Assembly (NCBI GenBank): GCA_002887195.1
Contig: PJAB01001154.1
Coordinates: 1 to 16,819, forward strand
Length of the DNA: 16,819 nucleotides
Source of the DNA: Chrysochromulina parva
Lineage: Eukaryota > Haptophyta > Prymnesiales > Chrysochromulinaceae
Direction of reading: 5' to 3'
Translations under genes and position numbers: made by a program
The notes under the pieces: model-generated
Database searches by the model: none
What the model saw: only the letters and a program-made list of their open reading frames with translations
Told to the model about the DNA's origin: nothing
Shown here: positions 7,801 to 16,111 of the stretch, one piece after another
How the letters are laid out: every line of letters begins with the position of its first letter
Numbering within the stretch: position 1 is the first letter of the stretch

Positions 7801-10800
7801 AGCCCCTACGCACCACCGCCCTCCTCTTCGGCGCCCTCGTGCAGCACGGGCTCGTGTCGCACATGACGCTCGGCATGTTCTTGCGGTACGTGCTCGAGGC
7901 GCTCAAGAAACCGCCGGGCTCCAAGATGTCCAAGTTTGGGTCGGCGGCGCTCGAGTCGTTCAAGCAGCGGCTGCCCGAGTGGCCAGTCTACTGCCAGAAC
8001 CTGCTCCAGATCCCGCACTTCCCCACAGTGCTGCCGGAGCTCGTGGCGGTCGTCGAGACAGCGGCCTCGGGCCGCGGCGCCGCCCCGAGCAGCGGCGGCA
8101 CGGGCATGCCCACCACGACGCCACCGGGCATCGGCGAGCCTCGACCGCCCGGGACGGCGCTCGGCGGCCCGCCCGGCGCGCTCGGGATGGCGCACGGGAT
8201 GGAACCTACGGCGAGCGTCTCGATGGCGGGGGCTGACGCGGGGCCCGCGCCATCGCTCGCCATCCCCGGGATGGCGGGGGGGATGCCGGGAGGGATGCCG
8301 GGGGGGGGGATGTCGGGCGCCCCCGGCCTCGGCGGCGCCGGCGTCGGCTTTGCGCCGGGCGGTTTGGCTGGCTCGCTCCTCAATTCACAGCCAATTCACA
8401 GCCAATTCACAGCCAATTCACAGCCTGGCTCGCTCCTCAATTCGTTTGCCCCGGGTGGACTACAGCCGACAGACCCGCAGCTGCCGACCGGCGTCCTCGG
8501 CGCGCCTGCCCTCGGCACGTCCGCCTCGCAGCCGCCGCAGCCGCCGTCGCAGCCGCCGACGTCCGCAGGCACGTCGGGTTCGGCCGCCGCATGCGCGTCG
8601 GGCTCGGCCGCAGGCGCGTCGGGTTCGTCCGCAGGCACGTCGCAGCCGCCGGCCAAGACGGCTGCCGCGCCGGCGCCGCGCGCCGAGCTGCAAGCGGCGC
8701 CCATGGCGGCGGCCTTCTCGTCTACGAGCGGCCTCCTCTCCGGCTCCGTCGAGAACCCGTCGACGGAGGTGGTGGAGCCTTCAACCACGGTGCAAGACAA
8801 GATTGGCTTCCTGCTCAACAACATGCAGGCGTCCAATGTCAACGAGCAGGCGGCGGCGCTCAAGGATATCCTCGCGGAGGAGGTGGCCTGCGTGCCCTGG
8901 TTTGCGCAGTACCTGGTCGTCAAGCGCGTGTCTCTCGAGCCCAACTTCCACGGACTGTACGGCGCGATGCTGAGCGAGCTGCGCCTCTCGCGCCTGCAGC
9001 GCGCCGTGCTCGCCTCGACGCTCCAGAACGCGCGCATGCTGCTCTCGTCGGATAAGATCCGCTCCTCGTCCTCGCAGCGCTCGCTGCTCAAGAATCTGGG
9101 CTCGTGGCTCGGCCAGATCACGCTCGCACGCAACCGCGCGCTCCTGATGCGCGACCTCGACATGAAGGAGCTCATCTGCGACGCCTTCGAGCACGGCTTG
9201 CTCATCGCGGTCGTGCCCTTCGTGGCCAAGGTGCTCGACTCGTGCGCCCACTCGCGCGTCTTCCTGCCACCCAACCCTTGGGTCATGGGCCTCATGTCGA
9301 TGCTGCTCGAGCTCTACCAAGTTCCGGACCTCAAGCTCAATCTCAAGTTCGAGATCGAGGTGCTCGCCAAGACGCTCAAGATCGAGCTCGCCGACATCCG
9401 GCCGTCCAACAAGCTCGCCGGGCGCACACAGGACCGCGTGCAAACGTGCGATTTCGCCAACCGCGCAGGCGTCGCCGCGGGCGCTCTCGGCGCCGGCTTC
9501 GGCGCCGGCTTTGGCCAGGCGGGCGGCGGGCTGGGCGGTGGTCTCGGCTCGATGCTCGCGGGCGGCGCGATGCCGGCGGCGCCCTCGGGCGCCATGCCGG
9601 GCGTGTGCGGCGTGCTCGGCGGCGGACTCGGCAGCGCGAGCTCATTCGGGGAGACGGGCGGCATCGGCGCCCTGGGGCACGGCCAGCCGCCGCCGCCGCC
9701 TGGCCCGGGTCCCTCGGCCCTCTCGTTTGTGGACAAGGCGAACTCGATGATCGCGCAGCAGCAGCAGGCCCAGCAGCAGCAGCAGGCGCAAGCGCAGGCC
9801 CAGCAGCAGGCGGAGCAACAGGCGCGCCAGCTCGCCGAGCGCCAGACGCAGCAGCAGCAGCAGCAGGCGCGCGAGACGGCGGCCGCGATGGCGCAGCTCT
9901 CGTCGATGCCGCCGCCGCCGGGCAACGTGAGCCTCGACACCCTGTCTGATCAGACCGTGATCCCGAACCTGTCGACCTACCTTCACATCAACCCCGGGCT
10001 CACCCTCTTTGCCCAGCAGCCGCAGCTCAAGCGCATCGTGCCGGTGGCCATCGACCGCGCCATTCGCGAGATCATCCAGCCGGTCGTGGAGCGCTCGGTC
10101 ACGATCGCCTGCGTCACGGCCCGCGAGCTCATGCTCAAAGACTTTGCCATGGAGCCCGATGAGTCGCGCATGAAGCAAGCGGCGCAGCTGATGGCGCAGA
10201 CCCTCGCCGGCTCGCTGGCGCTCGTCACGTGCAAGGAGCCGCTGCGCGTCGCGTGCCAGACCAACATGCGCACGCTGCTGCAACAGGGCGGCGCGGACGC
10301 GCAGCTGCTCGAGCACGTGGTGCAGGTGTGCTCGTCGGAGAACATCGACCTGTGCTGCACGCTCATCGAGAAGGCGGCCAAGGAGAAGGCGGTGCGCGAC
10401 GTGGAGGAGGCCCTCGCACCCGCCTTCGCCATCCGGCGCAAGCATCGCGAGCAGACCGGGCTGCCGTACTACGACATGTCCATCTTCACCTCCGGCAGGT
10501 ACCCCGCCTCGCTCCCCGAGGCGCTCCGGCCAAAGGCGGGTGGGCTGCTACCCGCGCAGCGGCGCGTGTACGACGATTTCGGGCGCATCCCCCGCGTGAC
10601 AGCCTCCCTCGCGCAGCAGCCGCAGCCAGGCGGGCCGCAGCCGCCGCCGGGTGGACCGGGCGGAGGGGGCGCCCCCTTTGCCATCGGCGGGCAGGGCGGG
10701 CAGCAGGTGGGTATGCTCTCGAGCTTCCAATTGCCCGGCACGCAGCCCGGCCTCGGCGTGAGCGAGTTTGGGCGCCCCGGGCTCGGCGGCGCATGCGGCC

Positions 10801-13313
10801 TCAGCGGCGCGATGCCCTCCTCGCTCGGCGCGATGCCGCAGCAGGGCTTTGGGACCACCTCGTCCTTTTTGGGCGCAGGGAGCTCCGCCAGCGCGGGCGG
10901 CCTGGGCCCCGAGGCAGCCGCACCGATGGCCATGGGCCTCAACACCGAGCAGGCCTTGCAGAAGCTCGCGCTGATCATGGCCAAGCTCGATGCCCATCTC
11001 GGCCAGCTGGTGCCTCTCGGGTACACGTCGCTCGCCTCGCTGCCCGCCGAGCACGAGGTGCACTCGCTCGTGCGCCAAGCGAGCACCGTCGCCGCCTCCA
11101 CCCTCTCACGTGACGAGTCGGCGCTCGCGATGGTGCAGCGCATCCTGAAGCGTATGTTCGAGCAGGCTGGCGGCGGCGCGCGGCTGTACACGCAGATCAA
11201 CGTGCAGCTCGTGCTCGCCGTCCACCATGCGTCCAAAAAGGTCAGCCGGTTCCTCACGGACATGCTCCTCTACTCCGAGGACGAGCGCAAGCTCAATGGC
11301 GAGATTGTGAGCGCGCTGCTGCACGCGGGGCTCCTCTCGATGGTCGAGCTATCCTCGCACCTCGCCAAGCACATTGACGGCGGGCGCAACGCCGCGGCGA
11401 CCGCGTTTGCCATCCGGATCGTCCGAATTGCCCTCGTCGACGAAAGCCACGCCACCACGCAAGACTGCAATGAGATCCTCACGGCGCTCGCCAAGCTCGC
11501 CAACTCGCCCGCGCCGCCCGAGGGCCTCGTGCGCCTGCTCCAGGATATCTCTCGCACTCTCGGCGGCAATCTCGGCGGCAATCTCGGCGGCAATCTCGGC
11601 GGCAATCTCGGCGGCAATCTCGGCGGCGCGCCCGCGCCCGCGGGCGCGGGCGCGGGCCCGCCGCTGACCGAGGTGCGCTTGGCGCTCGCGGCGCGCGCGC
11701 CGTCGGCGAGCGAGCAACCGCCCGAAGAGCCCGGGATGGCGCGTGCGCGCGAGCAGGTGATGCCTCTGTGGAATGAGTGGCTCTCCATTTATGACCAGCC
11801 CAACCCGAGCGACAAGGCGTACTCGACCTTCCTGGGCACGCTGCAGGCGGGTGGCTGGCTGGGGCTCTCCGCCAACGGCGAGCGCTTCCTCAAGGTCCTA
11901 TTCGACAGCGCCATCAACGCGGCGGCCCCGCCGGGCGCGCCGATGGGCTCGAATGGCAAGCCGCAGCTCACGTTCGCGCCCCTCGACGCCGCCTCGACGC
12001 TCGTCGTGCTCATGATCAAGTACGTCGGCACCGGTGAGAGCACCGACAGCGCCGCCAAGGCGCAGGCCCAGCTGCAGCTACTCAAGCGCGCGCTCGCGGC
12101 GCTCGTGCAGCACGTGCTCAAGGCCTTCGACTCGCGCCCGCACGAAGCCAACCAGCGTGCGTACCTTCGCATCCTCGGTGCCATGCTCTTCGAGATCAAC
12201 TCGCCCGACCCGGCGCTCGATCCGCTACAGCCGCAGGCGCTCGCGGCCTTTGCGGCCGCCCTCCAGGCGCTGCAGCCGTCGCGGCTGCCCGGCTTCGCCT
12301 TCGCGTGGCTCGAGCTCCTCTCGCATCGGATGCTCATGCCCAAGCTGCTGCTCGCGCGTGGCCACAAGGGATGGCCCGCGCTCAAGCGGCTCCTCGTTGG
12401 ACTCTTCACCTTCCTGCAGCCCCACCTGCTTGCGGCGGAGCTCTCCCCGCCCACGCGCACGCTCTACCGCGGCGCGATGCGCGTGCTGCTTGTGCTGCTC
12501 CACGACTTCCCCGAGTTTCTGTGCGACTACCACTTTGCGCTGTGCGACGTGATCCCGCCGAGCTGCATCCAGATGCGCAATCTCGTGCTCTCGGCCTTCC
12601 CGCGCAACATGCGGCTGCCCGATCCGTTCACGCCGAGCCTCAAGGTCGACTTGCTGCCCGAGATCTCGCAGCCGCCGCGCATCCTCTCTCCGGTGACGCG
12701 GCCCCTCATCGAGGCCGGGCTGCTCGGCGACCTCGACTCCTTCCTCGCAACGCGCCGCCCCTTCAACCTCCCGCAGGAGCTACGCCATCGGCTGCTCCAT
12801 CCGGACGGCACGCCCAAGGGCTCGCTCATCTCGGCGCTCGTGCTCCATGTGGGATCCGCGGGGATCGCCGCGCTCCAGGCGAGCCAGGTGCAGTCGCACG
12901 CGCAGCCGCAGGCGCTCGCGCACTCGGCCCCGATGGACATTCTGCAGCGGCTCGCGGCCGACCTGGCCACCGATGCCCGTTACGTGCTCCTCAACGCCAT
13001 CGCGAACCAGCTGCGCTACCCGAACAACCACACGCACTACTTCTCGTGTGTGCTCCTCTACCTCTTCACCGAAACCTCTGACGAGCGCGTGCAGGAGCAG
13101 ATCACGCGCGTGCTCGTCGAGCGGCTCATCGTGCACCGGCCTCACCCGTGGGGCCTGCTCATCACCTTCATCGAGCTCATCAAAAACCCGCGCTACAACT
13201 TTTGGGCCAAGTCGTTTACGCGCTGCGCCCCCGAGATCGAGCACCTCTTCGCGTCGGTCGCCCGCTCGTGCATGGGCCCCGGCAGCGCGCCCCCCGGCGG
13301 CGGTGCGGACTAG
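4868..13313 (+). CDS. CNOT1: CCR4-NOT transcription complex subunit 1 (NOT1/CNOT1), two exons: 4868-5483 and 5647-13313
   Basis: NOT1 is the scaffold of the CCR4-NOT complex, which deadenylates cytoplasmic mRNA and represses translation. ATG 4868 is the first in-frame ATG, and its product (FAQLRYLVQNINKKNQKAS) matches the animal N-terminus. The exons total 8283 nt, exactly 2760 codons plus stop; human CNOT1 is 2376 aa. Domains in order: N-terminal helical repeats (residues 1 to about 650); the TTP-binding region at about 865-997 (EEANSYFQKIY, YRYFPKYPDKPL, RYVLEALKKPPGSKM); the MIF4G domain that binds the CAF1 deadenylase at about 1249-1463 (YLVVKRVSLEPNFHGLY, RSLLKNLGSWLG, LKLNLKFEIEVL); the CNOT9-binding DUF3819 at about 1645-1813; and the Not1 C-terminal domain from about 2240 to the end (HDFPEFLCDYHFALCDVIPP, AFPRNMRLPDPFTP, RPHPWGLLITFIELIKNP). 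The extra length comes from Ala/Gln/Gly/Pro-rich linkers between the domains. It ends at TAG 13311-13313. Confidence 0.96.
5484..5646 (+). other. CNOT1 intron 1 (163 nt, GT-AG)
   Basis: The conserved CNOT1 protein switches from frame 2 to frame 3 here, so an intron is required. A donor at GT 5484-5485 (ctct|gtgcgc) with an acceptor at AG 5645-5646 (gcgcag|tgc) restores the frame in phase 1 and gives the smooth peptide ALLKLLQLLHPKDKTPLTLL. The 60 nt before the acceptor are strongly C-rich, as a pyrimidine tract should be. An alternative 31-nt intron at 5548-5578 (donor gtagcg) also keeps the frame, but it would add about 45 Pro/Arg-rich residues with no CNOT1 resemblance. Confidence 0.75.
7170..7304 (+). 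repeat. GCGCAG hexanucleotide repeat coding for poly(Gln-Ala) in CNOT1
   Basis: About 22 Gln-Ala units, mostly GCG-CAG with GCA-CAG and GCG-CAA variants and one Thr interruption, occupy residues about 714-758 of CNOT1. An Ala-rich run follows to about 7400. It sits in the linker between the N-terminal helical region and the TTP-binding domain and is likely length-polymorphic. Confidence 0.95.
8368..8443 (+). repeat. 11-bp array flanked by a 19-nt direct repeat in CNOT1
   Basis: A 19-nt sequence at 8368-8386 recurs exactly at 8425-8443. Between and partly within them lie four exact copies of caattcacagc (8381-8424). The period between flanks is 57 nt, so the reading frame is kept: GSLLNS, then QPIHSQFTANSQP, then GSLLNS. 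It lies in the Gly/Pro-rich linker before the MIF4G domain. Confidence 0.95.
9756..9866 (+). repeat. CAG-rich polyglutamine tract in CNOT1
   Basis: Runs of CAG broken by GCC/GCG codons encode Gln-rich residues between the MIF4G domain and the CNOT9-binding domain. The longest uninterrupted Gln run has six residues. The unit is shared in type with the Gln-Ala repeat at 7170-7304. Confidence 0.9.
11559..11627 (+). repeat. 12-nt in-frame repeat (LGGN units) in CNOT1
   Basis: Five exact copies of ctcggcggcaat plus a partial sixth encode LGGN repeats. They fall in the linker just before the conserved C-terminal Not1 domain. Perfect identity indicates recent slippage expansion. Confidence 0.95.
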
Positions 13314-13518
13314 TGGGAGGGCGTCCAAGTGTGCGGCGCAAACGCGCGCCCCGCGCTCGGCGCCCTCCTGCTCGCGCGGGCTCGGCCGTACAGGCCCCGC
13401 GCGCACGTCCGGCCGCTGTAACTCGGGGTGAGCGTCGCTGCATGGCATGCCGCCAGTCGCCGGTCGCCACCGGCGCGTCCTCAGGGTAGGGGCGGCGAGC
13501 ATGCCAGGGAAGGGGGGT

Positions 13519-13552
13519 CGAGACTCCGCGCGCGCCAGGCCGCGGAGTCTCG
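13519..13552 (+). other. Perfect 12-bp hairpin downstream of CNOT1
   Basis: CGAGACTCCGCG at 13519-13530 is exactly complementary to CGCGGAGTCTCG at 13541-13552, with a 10-nt loop. It lies 206 nt after the CNOT1 stop. It could be a 3' UTR structure, a transcription boundary element or a mobile-element end; the sequence does not decide. Confidence 0.85.
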
Positions 13553-13583
13553 TGCATGCATACCGGGTGGCTGGCTCGGCCTC

Positions 13584-13616
13584 CGCCCCGTGGCGCGCTC
13601 TTGAGCGCACGGGGCG
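13584..13616 (+). other. Second hairpin, 8 + 5 bp with a 3-nt bulge
   Basis: CGCCCCGT (13584-13591) pairs with ACGGGGCG (13609-13616). Inside, GCGCT (13595-13599) pairs with AGCGC (13604-13608) around the loop CTTG, leaving a GGC bulge. It starts 32 nt after the first hairpin ends, so the two may form one structured RNA element. Confidence 0.75.
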
Positions 13617-13639
13617 TTGAGTCTGGAGAGCGAGAGGCA

Positions 13640-13697
13640 GGTGAGGCACCTTCCACAGTGAGAGGCTCCTTCCACAGTGAGAGGCTGGTGAGGCACC
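13640..13697 (+). repeat. Nested repeat: two tandem 19-nt units inside 11-nt direct repeats
   Basis: A 19-nt unit (ccttccacagtgagaggct) is repeated exactly at 13649-13667 and 13668-13686. The pair is bracketed by ggtgaggcacc at 13640-13650 and 13687-13697. A 10-nt palindrome (aggtgcacct) follows at 13701-13710. Confidence 0.93.
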
Positions 13698-14545
13698 AAG
13701 AGGTGCACCTCCAACCAGAAGGTGCAACGACCTTTTGGGCACGAGAGGCCGCTTCCACAGCCTCGGGCGTCGGGTCTCGCGGCTCGGGAGACATCCCGAG
13801 CTGCATGCACTATGGCACCGAGCGCGGAGAGGCGACCGTCGCGGGCTGCGCAGCATGGGACCTCGCCCTTCTCGCCAGGGGGCGAGGGCGCGCGCGGCTC
13901 GAAGGCGCCGTCCGTTGCGATGCTGGCTCGGAGTCGGCGCACGGCGGCGCACGTGGGAGGGCAGGATACCGGCGGCTCGAGAGGCTGTCCTTCAGCCCGA
14001 GCTGCGTGGGGGGGTCCGCTAGCGGCGGAACAGCTAAGAGTACAGCCGCGCGCGCAGGACGCTGCGATGCGATGGGCTAGGTCGAGGCCGTGAGCTGCCG
14101 CTGTATGCGCCATGTGGCATGTCTGGAATCATGAGTGTGCAGTGTGGTGGATAGAGAGGAAATTTGATAAGTGTGTTGTGAACGCATGCGAGCGTGCGTG
14201 CTCACCTGGCGCGCTGGCGGCACTCGCCTCCGCGGGTCCGCGGGCGCCGCCGCGGGCTCCCCGTCCGGGGCGACCCGGCCCGCCCCGCCCCGCGCCGGGG
14301 CAGACGGCACGCGCACGGGCCACGGCGGGCCACGCTCGACGCTGTGCAGCCACGCTGCGCTGGTCGTTGGATTATTTACCCAAGGGGGTAGGGGAGGGAT
14401 TAATATCTGGATTTGCACACAATCCTCATACCCTGATTTCAAACTGAGTGCCGTGTGGCGTGTGGCTTCGCTTGGCCCATGGCGCGCGCGAAACCGCGAA
14501 TCTCTACACGCGCACTGATTCGTGATTGAGCGTCGAGGGTCACGC

Positions 14546-15367
14546 TTACTGCCCATCCGCGGCGGGCACGCGGTACTTTGCGCGGAGCGTCGCCAGATCC
14601 TCCGCGCCGAGCGGCCCGTCGGCCTGCCACGCATCGAAGAGGGCGGCGAGGCTCTTCGTGGTCGCCGCGTCTGCAAAGTCAAGCGTAAGCTCGAAGCGGT
14701 TGACGCGCACGATGCCCTGCAAAAAGTCGGCTGCCCATCTGGCATTGGCGGAGCTAGCGGCGGCGGCCTCGCTCGTCCCCGCCGCCGGGGCATCGTTCGC
14801 AGCAGCCCCTCCGAGCACGCGCTCGAGGATCGCGCTGACGATGCCATCGAAGATGGCCGCGTCGAGCTCGGTGCGGAAGAGCATCGGCAGCGTCTCGGGC
14901 TCGATCTGCACCAGGTAGGCGTACTTCTGGGCGTTCGTCTTGCACTGGCGGCGCCACACGCGCACAAACTCGTTGGAGGACGTCGGCACGGGAGGCGTAT
15001 CTGGAGGCTTGGCTGCGGCAGGGAACGTCGGCAGTGCCGTGGGCAGCGCAGCGGCAGGCTCGATCTTGGGCATCACGAACGCATCAAAGGCCTTGCCGAT
15101 ATCCGCCTGCACTTGGCTGCGAGGCTTTATGGGCTTGAGGTGTGCGCCCGCCACGAGCTTCTCGAAGTCATCATACTCCACGCGCTGTGCCACCGCCCGC
15201 AGCTTCGCATCATTGACCTGCTTCTTTTGCTGGTCGTGCTCGAGCGCGCTGAGCATATCCTGCTGCAGCGTATCGAGCGCCGCGATGTTGTTGTGAGCCA
15301 CGTGCGCCGGCTTGCTCATCAGCGACCACACATGCGTCTCCTGCATCCTCTGCTTGTCGAGCACCAT
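14546..15367 (-). CDS. DNAAF19: Dynein axonemal assembly factor 19 (CCDC103 / PR46b homologue)
   Basis: CCDC103/DNAAF19 is needed to assemble and anchor dynein arms on ciliary microtubules. The predicted protein has 273 residues (human: 242). Residues 26-54 are helical and charged. The family signature follows as KLRAVAQRVEYDDFEKLV and AHLKPI (residues 55-80), closely matching the human KLRAVEQRV...HLKPL block. A Pro/Ala linker (about 100-126) leads to an RPAP3_C-type helical domain at about 127-245, beginning PTSSNEFVRVWRR and including YAYLVQIEPETLPMLFRTELD. The ORF starts at ATG 15367; the in-frame ATG at 15319 (MSKPAHVAHNN) gives an N-terminus closer to animal proteins and may be the real start. 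No intron is needed. It is convergent with CNOT1 and in the same direction as the kinase to its right. Confidence 0.92.
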   Translation of the reverse strand: MVLDKQRMQETHVWSLMSKPAHVAHNNIAALDTLQQDMLSALEHDQQKKQVNDAKLRAVAQRVEYDDFEKLVAGAHLKPIKPRSQVQADIGKAFDAFVMPKIEPAAALPTALPTFPAAAKPPDTPPVPTSSNEFVRVWRRQCKTNAQKYAYLVQIEPETLPMLFRTELDAAIFDGIVSAILERVLGGAAANDAPAAGTSEAAAASSANARWAADFLQGIVRVNRFELTLDFADAATTKSLAALFDAWQADGPLGAEDLATLRAKYRVPAADGQ

Positions 15368-15438
15368 GGTCGCAGGAAGTGCGTGAGACAGAAGAAGCCG
15401 TTGCCAGGAAACTCAGTTCACAGCCTGGCCGAAAGTCG

Positions 15439-15510
15439 GTTTCGTCGCGGTCCACCCCCAAGTTGTGCATTGTGCTGCTGTCAGTCAGTCAGTCAGTTTC
15501 GTCGCGGTCC
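15439..15510 (+). repeat. Pair of 15-nt motifs (gtttcgtcgcggtcc) with a (CAGT)n run upstream of DNAAF19
   Basis: The motif occurs exactly at 15439-15453 and 15496-15510, each followed by a C-run. The second is preceded by a tetranucleotide run (tcagtcagtcagtcagt). They lie 72-143 bp upstream of the DNAAF19 ATG, where its promoter should be, so a regulatory role is possible but unproven. Confidence 0.85.
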
Positions 15511-15562
15511 CCCCACGCTCACTACACCTCAAGTACAAATAGCTTGGAAGGGGGTGTGGGGG

Positions 15563-15716
15563 CACAGTGTTCAAAGCCTATGGGGTAATTACCTGAGTAG
15601 TGGGAAGGTCGGGTCCCCCTCCCCCTAGGTCAAAAAAGTGCGCCCCACAGTGTTCAAAGCCTATGGGGTAATTACCTGAGTAGTGGGAAGGTCCCCCTAG
15701 GTCAAAAAAGTGCGCC
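15563..15716 (+). repeat. Tandem duplication, 83-nt period
   Basis: Copy 1 (15563-15644) and copy 2 (15646-15716) run from cacagtgttcaaagcc to tcaaaaaagtgcgcc and are identical except for 11 extra nt (gggtccccctc type) in copy 1. The unit is less GC-rich than its surroundings, has no coding potential I can support, and contains ggggtaattacctgag. It may be part of a repetitive element. Confidence 0.95.
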
Positions 15717-15822
15717 GAGGGGGAGTAAGTGCACGCGCTCACGCAGTTACAAGGACCCCCCCCCCCCGCGAGAGCTTTTAACCGTTTGCCCGAATGCACA
15801 TTGGGCTCGGCGACATACGATC

Positions 15823-15950
15823 TTACAATCCCGCTGCCAGTCTTGTTGTGACGCTGCGAGAAGGCTCACATGCGCGTGTGTCGAGCCTCTCGAGCACGTC
15901 CGTGCTCATGTTCGGGCGCTCCGCTGCACGCTGCGCCCAACACTCACTGC
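15823..15950 (-). pseudogene. Remnant of a protein-kinase C-terminal tail, duplicate of the kinase at 16112-16819
   Basis: On the minus strand this reads ECWAQRAAERPNMSTDVLER, then LDTRACE and a stop at 15823. It aligns with ECWAQRPEERPSMRTVLERL of the intact kinase, and the underlying DNA is similar too (15885-15953 versus 16301-16366, with a 3-nt indel). The CWAQRxxxRP motif is the conserved end of subdomain XI in TKL/tyrosine-kinase-like domains. Upstream of it the frame enters poly-C and CT repeats with no kinase sequence, so the rest of the domain is gone. It is most simply a broken tandem duplicate; an alternative is an unrecognised last exon. Confidence 0.75.
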
Positions 15951-15978
15951 CCCAACACTGCCCCCCCTCGCTCACGCG

Positions 15979-16009
<31 letters not shown>

Positions 16010-16010
16010 G
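15979..16010 (+). repeat. Poly-C tract followed by a CT microsatellite
   Basis: Eleven C (15979-15989) pass into about ten CT units to 16009. A separate run of 12 C lies at 15756-15767. These tracts sit where the upstream part of the broken kinase copy would be. Confidence 0.9.
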
Positions 16011-16111
16011 CATGCTCTGCGCATCCGCAAGCGCCCGGGACGGCGTTTCTCAGGGAGCGCAATTCCGCACGCATCGCCCAGGACGGCGCTTATGTATCGG
16101 CATGCTCGCCG

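Larger units (their letters stand above)
13314..14545. other. Intergenic region between convergent CNOT1 and DNAAF19; no supported gene
   Basis: It should hold both 3' UTRs. Open frames on both strands are GC-driven, low-complexity and without recognisable motifs. The left part contains two hairpins and a nested tandem repeat (separate entries). Positions about 14200-14350 are extremely GC-rich. Positions 14365-14430 turn abruptly AT-richer (ggattaatatctgg), which may mark a gene end or an inserted fragment. Confidence 0.5.

Noticed and set aside
12780..13952. Minus-strand ORF of 390 codons across the CNOT1 3' end
   Set aside because: Most of it is antisense to the highly conserved Not1 domain and the rest is low-complexity; there is no family resemblance.
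13556..14080. Plus-strand ORF of 174 codons after CNOT1
   Set aside because: It spans the nested 19-nt repeats and hairpin region, has compositionally driven sequence, and no motif I recognise.
14522..15628. Plus-strand ORF of 368 codons opposite DNAAF19
   Set aside because: The minus strand carries the clear CCDC103 signature; the plus-strand reading has no family resemblance and runs into the repeats.
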